This document shows positions 7,455-17,012 of a DNA stretch of 64,000 nucleotides, in pieces. Within the stretch, counting starts at the first letter, position 1. Each line of letters starts with the position of its first letter. The stretch is from positions 1 to 64,000 of the forward strand of contig NZ_JALRNF010000022.1 of the NCBI RefSeq assembly GCF_030272895.1, in the 5' to 3' direction. A program made the position numbers and the translations under genes. The notes beneath the pieces were generated by a model, which was given only the letters and a program-made list of their open reading frames with translations, made no database searches and had not been told where the DNA came from. The DNA is from Pseudomonas sp. BGr12 (GTDB taxonomy: Bacteria > Pseudomonadota > Gammaproteobacteria > Pseudomonadales > Pseudomonadaceae).

Positions 7455-8720
7455 TCAGCCGTAACGCTTGCGCGCCTCGATCGCCAAACCGCTGCCGATG
7501 CTGCCGAAGATGTTGCCTTCGACATGCCGGGCATTGGGCAGCATCGCCGCCACGCTCTGGCGCAATGCCGGAATGCCGCTTGAACCGCCGGTGAAGAACA
7601 CCGTGTCGACCTGCTCGACACCCACGCCGGCCTTGGCCAGCAGCTCGCTGACACTGCCACGCACGCGCTCGAGCAGGTTGTCGATCGACTCTTCGAACAA
7701 GGCCCGGGTCAGCTCCACGCTCAGTCCCGACTCGACCCGCTTGAGGTCGACCAAGCGACGGTCGTTGTGGGTCAGTTCGATCTTGGTTTCTTCCACTTCC
7801 ATCGCCAGCCAGTGGCCGGCACGCTGTTCGATCAGCTTGAACAGGCGGTCGATGCCGTCGGTGTCTTCGATGTCGTAGCGCATGCTGCCCAGGGCCAGCT
7901 GGGATTTTTGCGAGTACACCGAGTTGATGGTGTGCCAGGTGGCCAGGTTCATGTGGTGGCTGGTGGGCATGAAGGCGCCGCTTTTCATCCGGCTGCCGTA
8001 GCCGAACAGTGGCATCACGCCCTGCAGGCTCAGCTGCTTGTCGAAATCGGTACCGCCGATGTGCACGCCGCCGGTGGCGAGGATGTCGCTGTGACGGTCA
8101 TCGAGCATGTGCCGCTCCGGCGCCAGGCGCACCAGCGAGAAGTCGGAGGTACCACCGCCGATGTCGACGATCAGCACCAGCTCCTCGCCCTGGATGCTCG
8201 ACTCGTAGTCGAAGGCCGCGGCAATCGGCTCGTACTGGAAGGACACGTCCTTGAAACCGATCTTCTTCGCCACCTCCGCCAGGGTGTCTTCGGCTTCCTG
8301 GTCGGCGGCCTGGTCGTCGTCGACGAAATGCACCGGGCGGCCCAGCACCACTTCATCGAAGGCACGACCGGCGTTGGCTTCGGCGCGCTTTTTCAGCTCG
8401 CCGATGAACATGCCCAGCAGGTCCTTGAACGGCAGGGCGGTGCCCAGCACGCTGGTATCGTGCTTGATCAGCTTGGAGCCCAGCAGGCTCTTGAGCGAGC
8501 GCATCAACCGGCCTTCGTAACCTTCCAGGTACTCGTGCAGGGCCAGGCGGCCGTACACCGGGCGGCGTTCCTCGATATTGAAGAACACCACCGACGGCAG
8601 GGTGATCTTGCCGTCTTCCAGGGCGATCAACGACTCCACGCCCGGGCGATGCCAGCCGACGGTGGAGTTGGAGGTGCCGAAGTCGATGCCGCAGGCACGG
8701 GCCGGGGATGCGTCACTCAT
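7455..8720 (-). CDS. yegD: Hsp70 family chaperone, YegD-like
   Basis: A 421-residue actin-fold ATPase of the Hsp70 superfamily. The phosphate-1 loop is at the N terminus (CGIDFGTSNSTVGW), phosphate-2 is IVDIGGGTSDFSL (about residue 190), and the adenosine loop is FFTGGSSGIPAL near residue 385. It lacks the full C-terminal substrate-binding and lid domains of DnaK, as expected for YegD (about 450 residues in E. coli), whose role is poorly known. I chose the ATG at 8720 because the conserved region starts soon after. An in-frame upstream ATG at 8780 has no conserved residues behind it. It is divergent from cbpA-cbpM, so co-chaperone partnership is possible but unproven. Confidence 0.88.
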   Translation of the reverse strand: MSDASPARACGIDFGTSNSTVGWHRPGVESLIALEDGKITLPSVVFFNIEERRPVYGRLALHEYLEGYEGRLMRSLKSLLGSKLIKHDTSVLGTALPFKDLLGMFIGELKKRAEANAGRAFDEVVLGRPVHFVDDDQAADQEAEDTLAEVAKKIGFKDVSFQYEPIAAAFDYESSIQGEELVLIVDIGGGTSDFSLVRLAPERHMLDDRHSDILATGGVHIGGTDFDKQLSLQGVMPLFGYGSRMKSGAFMPTSHHMNLATWHTINSVYSQKSQLALGSMRYDIEDTDGIDRLFKLIEQRAGHWLAMEVEETKIELTHNDRRLVDLKRVESGLSVELTRALFEESIDNLLERVRGSVSELLAKAGVGVEQVDTVFFTGGSSGIPALRQSVAAMLPNARHVEGNIFGSIGSGLAIEARKRYG

Positions 8721-8879
8721 GGGATGTACTTCCGGGGGAAAAACGGCCGCGCAGTTTATGCCAGCCGTCAGCAGAATCAAGACCGATTATCTGCTTTGCC
8801 GCAAACCCAAGGACGCCTTGAAAGGCTATGCTTGACCCCAATCTTCTGCAGCATCGAACTATTGATGGTGATTCCTTAG

Positions 8880-9827
8880 ATGGACTTCAAAGACTACTAC
8901 AAGATACTTGGCGTCGAGCCCACGGCGGACGAGAAGGCGATCAAGACCGCCTATCGCAAGCTGGCGCGCAAGTATCACCCTGACGTCAGCAAAGAGCGTG
9001 ACGCCGAGGAAAAATTCAAGGAGGCCAACGAGGCCTATGAGGCCTTGGGCAGCCCGGAAAAACGCGCCGAATACGACGAACTGCGCAAGTACGGCCAGCA
9101 CGGTCGCCCCTTCCAGGGCCCGCCCGGCTGGGAAAGCCGCAGTTCCGGCGGCTTCGAGGGCGGCGACTTCTCCGACTTTTTCAGCTCGATCTTCGGTTCG
9201 CGCGGTGGCAACGGCAACCCATTTGGCCGCGGCCAGCAGCGCAGCAGCGGTCGGCGAGGGCAGGACGTGGAAATGGAACTGGCGATTTTCCTCGAAGAAA
9301 CCCTGTCCAGCGAGTCGAAGCAGATCAGCTTCCAGGTGCCGCAGCACAACGCCCACGGCCAGCGCACCGGCTTTACCACCAAGACCCTGAACGTGAAGAT
9401 CCCGGCCGGGGTCAGCGATGGCGAGAAGATCCGCCTCAAGGGCCAGGGTGCGCCGGGCATCGGCGGTGGCGCCAACGGCGACCTGTTCCTGACCATTCGC
9501 ATGGCACCGCACCCGCTGTTCGATGTCGAAGGTCATGACCTGATCATCACCGTGCCGCTGGCGCCCTGGGAGGCTGCCCTGGGCACCAAGGTGGCGGTGC
9601 CGACCCTGACCGGCAAGATCAACCTGACCATCCGTGCCGACAGCCAGAGTGGCCAGCGCCTGCGGGTCAAGGGCATGGGCCTGGCCAACAAGCAGGGCCA
9701 GCGCGGTGATCTCTATGCGCAACTGAAGGTGGTCATGCCCAGCCACAACGACGACACCACCAAGGACTTGTGGAACAAGCTGGCGCAACACGCGGCGTTC
9801 AATCCGAGGACACAATGGAGTAGCTGA
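8880..9827 (+). CDS. cbpA: Curved DNA-binding protein CbpA (DnaJ-class co-chaperone)
   Basis: A 315-residue class II J-domain protein. The J domain spans residues 1-70 with the DnaK-stimulating HPD motif at 33-35. A Gly/Phe-rich linker (about 75-125) follows, then two DnaJ C-terminal beta domains (about 130-295). There are no zinc-finger cysteines. In E. coli CbpA works with DnaK and also binds curved DNA in stationary phase. The cbpM gene starts 2 bp after the stop, giving the standard cbpA-cbpM operon. Confidence 0.95.
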   Translation: MDFKDYYKILGVEPTADEKAIKTAYRKLARKYHPDVSKERDAEEKFKEANEAYEALGSPEKRAEYDELRKYGQHGRPFQGPPGWESRSSGGFEGGDFSDFFSSIFGSRGGNGNPFGRGQQRSSGRRGQDVEMELAIFLEETLSSESKQISFQVPQHNAHGQRTGFTTKTLNVKIPAGVSDGEKIRLKGQGAPGIGGGANGDLFLTIRMAPHPLFDVEGHDLIITVPLAPWEAALGTKVAVPTLTGKINLTIRADSQSGQRLRVKGMGLANKQGQRGDLYAQLKVVMPSHNDDTTKDLWNKLAQHAAFNPRTQWSS

Positions 9828-9829
9828 TC

Positions 9830-10135
9830 ATGAGCAGTACCCTGGTCGTTCAACTGGACATGCAGACCCTCTGTCGGGAAGCCGATCTGCCGGCCGCCTA
9901 CGTGATCGAAATCGTCGAACACGGCATTGTCGAACCTTCCGGACGAACGCCGGAAGAGTGGCTGTTTGACGACCAGGCCCCGGTGCTGGCCAAGCGCGCG
10001 GCCAAGCTGCAGCGCGATCTGGCGCTGGAGTGGGAAGGGGTGGCGCTGGCACTGGAGCTGCTGGATGAGGTGCAGCAGTTGCGCAGTGAGAACCTGATGC
10101 TCAAGCAGCGCCTGGGCAGGTTCCTGCAAGGGTAG
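9830..10135 (+). CDS. cbpM: Chaperone modulator CbpM
   Basis: A 101-residue protein with a MerR-like helical fold and C-terminal coiled helix (ELLDEVQQLRSENLMLKQRL). CbpM binds the CbpA J domain and blocks both its co-chaperone and DNA-binding activities. Its position 2 bp downstream of cbpA and the usual length support the call. The transcript probably ends at the REP hairpin 25 bp further on. Confidence 0.92.
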   Translation: MSSTLVVQLDMQTLCREADLPAAYVIEIVEHGIVEPSGRTPEEWLFDDQAPVLAKRAAKLQRDLALEWEGVALALELLDEVQQLRSENLMLKQRLGRFLQG

Positions 10136-10159
10136 TCCCTGGCGAGTGCTGCGCACTCG

Positions 10160-10218
10160 ATCGCAGGCTTTGCCAGCTCCCACAAGGCATGGGTGTGGGA
10201 GCTGGCGAAGCCTGCGAT
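10160..10218. repeat. Inverted pair of variant REP elements
   Basis: ATCGCAGGCTTTGCCAGCTC (from 10160) is answered by GAGCTGGCGAAGCCTGCGAT ending at 10218, with a short loop. It lies between the convergent cbpM and acetyltransferase genes and could terminate both. This is the second REP sequence class in the window, matching the single copy at 2699. Confidence 0.8.
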
Positions 10219-10230
10219 TGGCCCTACCGC

Positions 10231-10758
<528 letters not shown>

Positions 10759-11289
10759 TCACTCCATGGATCGTGGGGGCATGCCGGGATCGAGGATCAA
10801 CTGCATGAAGGTCAGGTCCAGCCAGCGGCCGAATTTCACGCCCACCTGGGGCATCTGTCCGTTGAGGGTGAACCCCAGGCGCTCGTGCAGGCGGATCGAG
10901 GCCGCGTTGCCGCTTTCGATGGCCGCGACCATCACATGTTTGTCGCAGGCGCGGGCGCGTTCGATCAGGGCGCTCATCAGGGCAGGGCCCAGGCCGTTGC
11001 CGCGCTGGTCGCTGCGGATGTACACCGAGTGCTCGACGGTGTGGCGAAAGCCCTCGAAGGGGCGCCAGTCGCCGAATGAAGCATAGCCGAGCACATCACC
11101 TGCAACGGCGTCCACGGCCACCAGGATCGGGTAGCGCTGGGCCTGGCGGGCATCGAACCAGGCCTGGCGGTTGGCCAGATCAACGGGTTGCTCATTCCAG
11201 ATCGCCGTGGTGTTGAGCACCGCGTCGTTGTAGATGTCGCGAATGCCCGGTAGATCGGCAGTTACGGCATCACGGATCAGGTAAGTCAT
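10759..11289 (-). CDS. pitA: Phosphinothricin/methionine sulfoximine-type N-acetyltransferase
   Basis: A 176-residue GNAT enzyme of the PAT/Bar/MddA group. These enzymes N-acetylate glutamate-analogue inhibitors such as L-methionine sulfoximine and phosphinothricin. Motifs visible are the N-terminal IRDAVTADLPGIRDIYNDAV, the central VEHSVYIRSDQRGNGLGPAL (cofactor loop QRGNGLG) and the C-terminal GFTLNGQMPQVGVKFGRWLD, all typical. From memory the P. aeruginosa orthologue PA4866 lies between ureA and ureB. Here no urease gene is adjacent. It starts 36 bp downstream of urtE in the same direction. Confidence 0.85.
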   Translation of the reverse strand: MTYLIRDAVTADLPGIRDIYNDAVLNTTAIWNEQPVDLANRQAWFDARQAQRYPILVAVDAVAGDVLGYASFGDWRPFEGFRHTVEHSVYIRSDQRGNGLGPALMSALIERARACDKHVMVAAIESGNAASIRLHERLGFTLNGQMPQVGVKFGRWLDLTFMQLILDPGMPPRSME

Positions 11290-11325
11290 GGCTACTTCTC
11301 GAACAGGTACGAAGTGGTCTTCAGG

Positions 11326-12024
11326 TTAAATGGTTACCAGGCCGCGCACACCCTCGGCCTCCATGTTTTCGCCGCGGCCGGCCTGGACGATTTCCCCGCG
11401 GGACATCACCAGGTACTGGTCGGCAAGTTCCGCGGCAAAGTCGTAGAACTGCTCCACCAGCAGGATCGCCATGTCGCCGCGGGTGGCCAGCTTGCCGATC
11501 ACCGCGCCGATTTCCTTGATCACCGAGGGCTGGATGCCTTCGGTCGGCTCATCGAGGATCAGCAGGCGGGGCTGGCTGGCCAGGGCGCGGCCGATCGCCA
11601 GTTGTTGCTGCTGGCCGCCGGAGAGGTCGCCGCCGCGGCGGTGTTTCATCTGCAGCAGCACCGGGAACAGCTCGTAGATGAACGGCGGGACGCTTTTCGC
11701 CTGGCTGGCCGGGAAGCGTGACAGGCCCATCAGCAGGTTCTCCTCGACCGTCAGGCGCGGGAAGATTTCCCGGCCCTGGGGCACGTAGGCGATGCCGGCC
11801 TGGACCCGCTGGTGCGGCTTGAGCGCGGTGATCGGCTGGCCTTCCCAATGCACGCTGCCTTCGCGGGTGGGCAACAGGCCCATCAGGCAGCGCAGCAGGG
11901 TGGTCTTGCCGACGCCGTTGCGGCCCAGCAGGCAGGTTACCTCACCGATCCGGGCCTCGAAGGACAGGCCGCGCAGGATGTGGCTGCCGCCGTAGTATTG
12001 GTGCAGGGAGTCGATTTTCAGCAT
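11326..12024 (-). CDS. urtE: Urea ABC transporter ATP-binding subunit UrtE
   Basis: A 232-residue ABC ATPase of the LivF-like branched-chain/urea class. Walker A is GRNGVGKT (about residue 36), the signature is LSGGQQQQLAIGRAL, and Walker B is LLILDEPTEGIQ. It pairs with UrtD to energise urea import through UrtBC. It is the last urt gene, separated from urtD by 51 bp holding a lone REP element. The residues QLHQYYGGSHIL-like at the N terminus and the context support UrtE over LivF. Confidence 0.95.
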   Translation of the reverse strand: MLKIDSLHQYYGGSHILRGLSFEARIGEVTCLLGRNGVGKTTLLRCLMGLLPTREGSVHWEGQPITALKPHQRVQAGIAYVPQGREIFPRLTVEENLLMGLSRFPASQAKSVPPFIYELFPVLLQMKHRRGGDLSGGQQQQLAIGRALASQPRLLILDEPTEGIQPSVIKEIGAVIGKLATRGDMAILLVEQFYDFAAELADQYLVMSRGEIVQAGRGENMEAEGVRGLVTI

Positions 12025-12045
12025 GTCTTCAGTCCGTTGGTTGTT

Positions 12046-12068
12046 TGTGCGGGCTTGCCCCGCGATGC
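12046..12068. repeat. Single REP element
   Basis: GCGGGCTTGCCCCGCGATGC lies in the 51-bp urtD-urtE gap. A REP in this place may protect or attenuate the operon mRNA. Confidence 0.7.
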
Positions 12069-12075
12069 TCTGAAA

Positions 12076-12936
12076 TCACCGCCCCAGGTAGACCTCGATC
12101 ACCCGATCATCGGCCTGCACCTGTGCCAGCGACCCCTCGGCCAGCACGCTGCCCTGGTGCAGCACGGTGACGTGGTCGGCGATGCTGCCGACAAAGCCCA
12201 TGTCGTGCTCGACCACCATCAGCGAATGCTTGCCGGCCAGGCCCTTGAACAGTTCGGCGGTGAATTCGGTCTCGGCGTCGGTCATGCCGGCCACCGGTTC
12301 GTCGAGCAGCAGCAGTTGCGGGTCCTGCACCAGCAGCATGCCGATTTCCAGGAACTGCTTCTGGCCGTGGGACAGCAAGCCGGCCGGGCGTTGTGCCGAA
12401 GCGTTGAGGCGTATGGTCTGCAGGACCTCATCGATGCGGTCCTTCTGCTCGCCACCCAGGCGCGCAACCAGGCTGGCCAGCACCGACTTGTCGGCCTTCT
12501 GCGCCAGCTCCAGGTTCTCGTACACGCTCAGGGCCTCGAACACCGTGGGTTTCTGGAACTTGCGGCCGATGCCGGCCTGGGCAATCTGCACTTCGCTCAT
12601 GCGGGTCAGGTCCAGGGTGTCGCCGAACCAGGCCTTGCCGCCGGTGGGACGGGTCTTGCCGGTGATCACGTCCATCAGGGTGGTCTTGCCCGCACCATTG
12701 GGGCCGATGATGCAGCGCAGCTCGCCGACGCCGATGTACAGGTTCAGGGCGTTCAGGGCCTTGAATCCGTCGAAGCTGACGTGGATGTCCTCCAGGGTCA
12801 GGACCGTGCCGTGACGCACGTCCAGGCCCTCGCCGCGCACCTGGCCAAGGCCGATGGCATCGCGGCCGCTGCCGCCATCGAGGAGGGGTTCGAGCATGAA
12901 CTCTGGGTGGGCCGGAGGCAGTGGTATGGCTCTCAT
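12076..12936 (-). CDS. urtD: Urea ABC transporter ATP-binding subunit UrtD
   Basis: A 286-residue ABC ATPase with Walker A GPNGAGKTTLMDVITGKTRP, signature LLSHGQKQFLEIG and Walker B LLLLDEPVAGMTDAE. The N-terminal extension of about 45 residues before the core (VLTLEDIHVSFDGFKAL) is usual for UrtD. The start at 12936 overlaps the urtC stop as ATGA, indicating translational coupling. A longer in-frame reading to 13218 lies inside urtC and is rejected. Confidence 0.95.
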   Translation of the reverse strand: MRAIPLPPAHPEFMLEPLLDGGSGRDAIGLGQVRGEGLDVRHGTVLTLEDIHVSFDGFKALNALNLYIGVGELRCIIGPNGAGKTTLMDVITGKTRPTGGKAWFGDTLDLTRMSEVQIAQAGIGRKFQKPTVFEALSVYENLELAQKADKSVLASLVARLGGEQKDRIDEVLQTIRLNASAQRPAGLLSHGQKQFLEIGMLLVQDPQLLLLDEPVAGMTDAETEFTAELFKGLAGKHSLMVVEHDMGFVGSIADHVTVLHQGSVLAEGSLAQVQADDRVIEVYLGR

Positions 12937-14012
12937 TGTTCGCCCCTTTTCTTCAACAGTCCGACCACGCCTTTGGGCAAGTACAAGGTCACCAGGATGA
13001 ACAGCGCCCCCAGGCAGAACAGCCAGTATTCCGGGAAGGCCACGGTGAACCAGCTCTTCATGCCATTGACCAGGCCTGCGCCGAGCAAGGGGCCGATCAG
13101 GCTGCCGCGCCCGCCCAGGGCGACCCACACGGCGGCTTCGATGGAGTTGGTCGGTGACATTTCGCTGGGGTTGATGATGCCCACCTGCGGCACGTACAGC
13201 GCCCCGGCCAGGCCGCACAGCACGGCACTGAGCACCCAGACGAAGAGCTTGAAGCCCCGCGGGTCGTAGCCGCAGAACATCAGGCGGTTCTCGGCATCGC
13301 GCAGTGCGGTCAGGACCCGGCCGAACTTGCTCCGGGCCAGGCGCCAGCCCAGGTACAGGCTGGCTACCAGCAAGGCCACGGTGAGCAGGAACAGCACTGC
13401 CCGGGTGCTCTGTGCGGTGATGTCGAAACCGAGGATGCTGCGAAAGTTGGTGAAGCCGTTGTTGCCGCCAAAGCCGGTTTCATTGCGAAAGAACAGCAGC
13501 ATGCCGGCGAAGGTCAGGGCCTGGGTCATGATCGAGAAGTACACGCCCTTGATCCGCGAGCGGAAGGCGAAGAAGCCGAACAGCAGCGCCAGCAATCCTG
13601 GCGCCAGCACCACCAGGCACAAGGCCCAGGCGAAGTGCTGGGTGCCGGCCCAGTACCAGGGCAGCTCGCTCCAGGACAGAAAGGTCATGAACGCCGGCAG
13701 GCCGTCACCGGCTGCTTCGCGCATCAGGTACATGCCCATGGCATAGCCACCGAGCGCGAAGAACAGGCCGTGACCCAGCGACAGCAGCCCGGCATAGCCC
13801 CAGACCAGGTCCAGGGCCAGGGCGACGATGGCATAGCAGAGGATCTTGCCGACCAGGGTCAGGGTGTAGGCCGAGACCTGCAGGCTGTGCCCGTCGGGCA
13901 ACAGCGACAGCAGCGGCAGGGCCAGCAGCACCAGCAAGGTCGCAGCGCCCACGGCCAGGGTCCAGCGCGGGCCGACCTTGTGGCTGGCGGTTACAAGCAG
14001 AGGCTGGTTCAT
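12933..14012 (-). CDS. urtC: Urea ABC transporter permease UrtC
   Basis: A 359-residue inner-membrane permease of the LivM class with about ten hydrophobic helices. Its family block is GYAGLLSLGHGLFFALGGYA. The EAA-like coupling region ends LGGRGSLIGPLLGAGLVNGM. The ATG at 14012 overlaps the urtB stop by one base (TGATG). It forms the urea channel with UrtB. Confidence 0.95.
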   Translation of the reverse strand: MNQPLLVTASHKVGPRWTLAVGAATLLVLLALPLLSLLPDGHSLQVSAYTLTLVGKILCYAIVALALDLVWGYAGLLSLGHGLFFALGGYAMGMYLMREAAGDGLPAFMTFLSWSELPWYWAGTQHFAWALCLVVLAPGLLALLFGFFAFRSRIKGVYFSIMTQALTFAGMLLFFRNETGFGGNNGFTNFRSILGFDITAQSTRAVLFLLTVALLVASLYLGWRLARSKFGRVLTALRDAENRLMFCGYDPRGFKLFVWVLSAVLCGLAGALYVPQVGIINPSEMSPTNSIEAAVWVALGGRGSLIGPLLGAGLVNGMKSWFTVAFPEYWLFCLGALFILVTLYLPKGVVGLLKKRGEQ

Positions 14013-15511
14013 CAGTCGATTACCCGTCCCTTGAGTGCGAAGAGGCCTTGCGGGCGTTTCTGGATGAACAGAATGATCAGCGCAAGGATGAGGATCTTGC
14101 CGAGCACCGCACCGATCTGCGGCTCCAGCAGCTTGTTGGCGATCCCTAGGCCGAAGGCCGCCCACAGGCTGCCGGCGAGCTGGCCGACGCCACCGAGCAC
14201 CACCACCAGGAAGGAGTCGATGATGTAGCTCTGGCCCAGGTCCGGGCCGACGTTGCCGATCTGGCTCAGGGCCACGCCACCGAGGCCGGCGATGCCTGAG
14301 CCCAGGCCAAAGGCGAGCATGTCCACGCGTCCGGTGGGCACGCCGCAGCAGGCGGCCATGTTGCGGTTCTGGGTCACGGCGCGCACGTTCAGGCCCAGGC
14401 GCGTGCGGTTGAGCAGCAGCCAGGTCAGCAGCACCACCGACAGGGCAAAGCCGATGATCACCAGACGGCTGTACGGTAGGACCAGGTTGGGCAGCACCTG
14501 GATGCCGCCGGACAGCCAGGCCGGGTTGGCCACTTCGACGTTCTGCGCGCCGAACAGCAGGCGGATGGCCTGGATCAGGATCAGGCTGATGCCCCAGGTG
14601 GCCAGCAGGGTTTCCAGCGGGCGGCCGTAGAGGTGGCGGATCACCGTGCGCTCCAGCAGCATGCCGACCCCGGCGCTGACGGCGAAGGCCACGGGCAGGG
14701 CGATCAGCGGGTAGAACTCGATGGCGCCTGGTGCGTAGCGCTGTATCAGGACCTGCACCACGTAGGTGGCATAGGCGCCGAGCATCAGCATCTCGCCATG
14801 GGCCATGTTGATCACCCCGAGCAGGCCGAAGGTGATCGCCAGGCCCAGGGCCGCCAGCAGCAGGATCGAACCCAGGGACAAGCCGCTGAAGGCCTGGCCC
14901 AGCAGTTCGCCGAACAGCAGCTTGCGCTTGACCTGGGCCAGGCTGGTTTCGGCGGCGGTGCGTACCCTGGCATCGCTTTCCACGCCAGGTTCGAGCAGCG
15001 CCTCGAGGCGGGTGCGGGCCATGGGGTCGCCGGTTTCGCCGAGCAGGCGCACCGCCGCCAGGCGCACGGCGGGATCGCTGTCGGCCAGTTGCAGGTTGGC
15101 CAGGGCCAGACCCAGGGCGGCATGCACCGCAGTATCAGGCTCGCTGGCGAAGCGCCGGTCGAGGAAGGCGACCTGGGCCGGTTGTGCGCTTTTTTGCAGT
15201 TGTTGCGCGGCGGCCAGGCGCACGCTCGGGTCGTCGCCGAGCAGTTGGTGGCTGGCCAGGGCATTGTCTACCAGGCCGCGCAGTCGGTTGTTCAGGCGCA
15301 GCTTGCGGGTGTCGCCGGGGGCGATGCGGCCTTGCTGCAGGGAGGTCAGCAGGTGCAGCCTTCCCGGGTCGGGTTGCGCCGCCCAGTCCTGGAGCAGGCG
15401 GGCCTGCTCGTTGGCCTTGGCGGTGATGAAGTAGTCGGCGTCGCTGGCCTGGGCGGCCAGGGGCAGCAGCAGGAGCAGGCCGAGGAGGAGGCGCTGAAGG
15501 GCCTTGGGCAT
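14012..15511 (-). CDS. urtB: Urea ABC transporter permease UrtB
   Basis: A 499-residue protein. It has a signal peptide (about 1-22), a periplasmic HEAT-repeat-like helical region (about 60-195, with LGDDPSVRLAAAQQL and LADSDPAVRLAAVRLLGETG), and a LivH-class permease domain (about 200-495, VINMAHGEMLMLGAYATYVV). The long N-terminal extension is normal for proteobacterial UrtB. It ends one base into urtC. Confidence 0.95.
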   Translation of the reverse strand: MPKALQRLLLGLLLLLPLAAQASDADYFITAKANEQARLLQDWAAQPDPGRLHLLTSLQQGRIAPGDTRKLRLNNRLRGLVDNALASHQLLGDDPSVRLAAAQQLQKSAQPAQVAFLDRRFASEPDTAVHAALGLALANLQLADSDPAVRLAAVRLLGETGDPMARTRLEALLEPGVESDARVRTAAETSLAQVKRKLLFGELLGQAFSGLSLGSILLLAALGLAITFGLLGVINMAHGEMLMLGAYATYVVQVLIQRYAPGAIEFYPLIALPVAFAVSAGVGMLLERTVIRHLYGRPLETLLATWGISLILIQAIRLLFGAQNVEVANPAWLSGGIQVLPNLVLPYSRLVIIGFALSVVLLTWLLLNRTRLGLNVRAVTQNRNMAACCGVPTGRVDMLAFGLGSGIAGLGGVALSQIGNVGPDLGQSYIIDSFLVVVLGGVGQLAGSLWAAFGLGIANKLLEPQIGAVLGKILILALIILFIQKRPQGLFALKGRVID

Positions 15512-15543
15512 GGCGGTTTCCTTGTGGTGTGCTGGTGGGCCTC

Positions 15544-15609
15544 ATCGCGGGGCAAGCCCGCTCCTACAGGGGGCTACTCCCCCTGGTTGGAGCGGGCTTG
15601 CCCCGCGAT
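15544..15609. repeat. Inverted REP pair with inner stem
   Basis: ATCGCGGGGCAAGCCCGCTC (from 15544) and the complementary GAGCGGGCTTGCCCCGCGAT (to 15609) flank AGGGGG-CTACT-CCCCCT, giving a nearly continuous hairpin. It lies between urtA and urtB. Such REP hairpins often raise the level of the upstream binding-protein mRNA over the permease mRNA. Confidence 0.8.
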
Positions 15610-15613
15610 GGGC

Positions 15614-16879
15614 TCAGTTACCCTTCACCGCATAATCCGGCCGCTTGTCATTGCCCGGGATGAACGGGCTCCACGGCTGCGCCCGCACCGGCTGTTCGGT
15701 CTCCCAGACCACGTTGAACTGCCCGTCGTCCTGGATCTCGCCGATCATTACCGGTTTGTGCAGGTGGTGGTTGGTCTTGTCCATGGTCAGGGTGTAGCCC
15801 GACGGCGCCTTGAAGCTCTGCCCGGCCAGGGCTTCGCGGACCTTGTCGACATCGGTGGACTTGGCCTTTTCCACCGCCTGGGCCCACATATGGATGCCGA
15901 CATAGGTGGCTTCCATCGGGTCGTTGGTCACCGCCTTGTCGGCGCCCGGCAGGTTCTTGGCCTTGGCGTAGGCTTTCCAGTCGGCGACGAACTGGCTGTT
16001 GACCGGGTTATCCACCGACTCGAAGTAGTTCCACGCCGCCAGGTGACCCACCAAGGGCTTGGTGTCGATCCCGCGCAGTTCTTCTTCGCCCACGGAGAAG
16101 GCCACCACCGGCACCTCGGTGGCCTTCAGGCCCTGGTTGGCCAGCTCCTTGTAGAAGGGCACGTTGGAGTCGCCGTTGACCGTGGAGATCACCGCGGTCT
16201 TGCCGCCGGCGGAGAACTTCTTGATGTTGGCGACGATGGTCTGGTAATCGCTGTGGCCGAACGGCGTGTACACCTCTTCGATATCCTTGTCGGCCACGCC
16301 CTTGCTGTGCAGGAAGGCGCGCAGGATCTTGTTGGTGGTGCGCGGGTAGACGTAGTCGGTGCCGAGCAGGAAGTAGCGCTTGGCCGCGCCGCCTTCTTCG
16401 CTCATCAGGTACTCCACCGCCGGGATCGCCTGCTGGTTCGGCGCGGCGCCGGTGTAGAAGACGTTGGGCGACATCTCTTCGCCCTCATACTGCACCGGAT
16501 AGAACAGCAGGCCGTTGAGCTCTTCGAACACCGGCAGCACCGACTTGCGCGACACCGAGGTCCAGCAACCGAACACCACCGCGACCTTGTCCTGGCTCAG
16601 CAGTTGGCGGCCCTTCTCGGCGAACAGTGGCCAGTTCGATGCCGGGTCGACCACCACCGGCTCCAGCAGCTTGCCGTTGACCCCGCCCTTGGCGTTGATC
16701 TGCTCGATGGTCATCAGGGCCATGTCCTTGAGCGAGGTCTCGGAAATCGCCATGGTCCCGGACAGCGAATGCAGGATGCCGACCTTGATGGTCTCGGCGG
16801 CCTGGATGCTCCAGCTCAGGCCCATCGCCGCGAGGGACGCGCTGAGGGTGAAGGCCTTGATCAGACTGCGACGCTTCAT
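15614..16879 (-). CDS. urtA: Urea ABC transporter substrate-binding protein UrtA
   Basis: A 421-residue periplasmic binding protein of the AmiC/LivJ-like class. The N terminus MKRRSLIKAFTLSASL has a twin-arginine-like RRSLIK, so Tat export is possible. Mature sequence begins around AAETIKVGILHSLSGTMAIS, a UrtA hallmark, with GCWTSVSRKSVLPVFEEL further on. I chose the ATG at 16879, which has an AGAGAG site upstream. The in-frame extension to 16981 would cover the sigma-54 promoter. It is the first gene of urtABCDE. Confidence 0.95.
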   Translation of the reverse strand: MKRRSLIKAFTLSASLAAMGLSWSIQAAETIKVGILHSLSGTMAISETSLKDMALMTIEQINAKGGVNGKLLEPVVVDPASNWPLFAEKGRQLLSQDKVAVVFGCWTSVSRKSVLPVFEELNGLLFYPVQYEGEEMSPNVFYTGAAPNQQAIPAVEYLMSEEGGAAKRYFLLGTDYVYPRTTNKILRAFLHSKGVADKDIEEVYTPFGHSDYQTIVANIKKFSAGGKTAVISTVNGDSNVPFYKELANQGLKATEVPVVAFSVGEEELRGIDTKPLVGHLAAWNYFESVDNPVNSQFVADWKAYAKAKNLPGADKAVTNDPMEATYVGIHMWAQAVEKAKSTDVDKVREALAGQSFKAPSGYTLTMDKTNHHLHKPVMIGEIQDDGQFNVVWETEQPVRAQPWSPFIPGNDKRPDYAVKGN

Positions 16880-16944
16880 ATGTGCTCTCTCCGTTGAGTT
16901 CGAATGTGCGCTAAGGCAGGTGGCGACTTCGGGAGAGAGCTTTA

Positions 16945-16958
16945 GCAAGGCCTGTGCC
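16945..16958 (-). promoter_or_regulatory. Sigma-54 promoter of the urt operon
   Basis: The minus strand reads GGCACAGGCCTTGC, with the invariant -24 GG and -12 GC separated by the required 10 bases (consensus TGGCAC-N5-TTGC). Transcription should start near 16933, leaving a leader of about 54 nt before urtA. This predicts nitrogen-limitation control through RpoN and NtrC. Confidence 0.75.
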
Positions 16959-17012
16959 GAACCTGAGAAAGGCTCTGGCACGGGCTTTACGGGGAGGGAG
17001 GGGGGAAAGCTT

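Noticed and set aside
12937..13218. Longer N terminus for urtD
   Set aside because: The extension overlaps urtC coding sequence and is Arg/Pro-rich. The ATGA overlap at 12933-12936 gives a normal UrtD.
14633..16897. 754-codon open frame on the plus strand
   Set aside because: It runs antisense across urtB and urtA and through the REP pair. The urt genes have full family motifs, and this frame has none.
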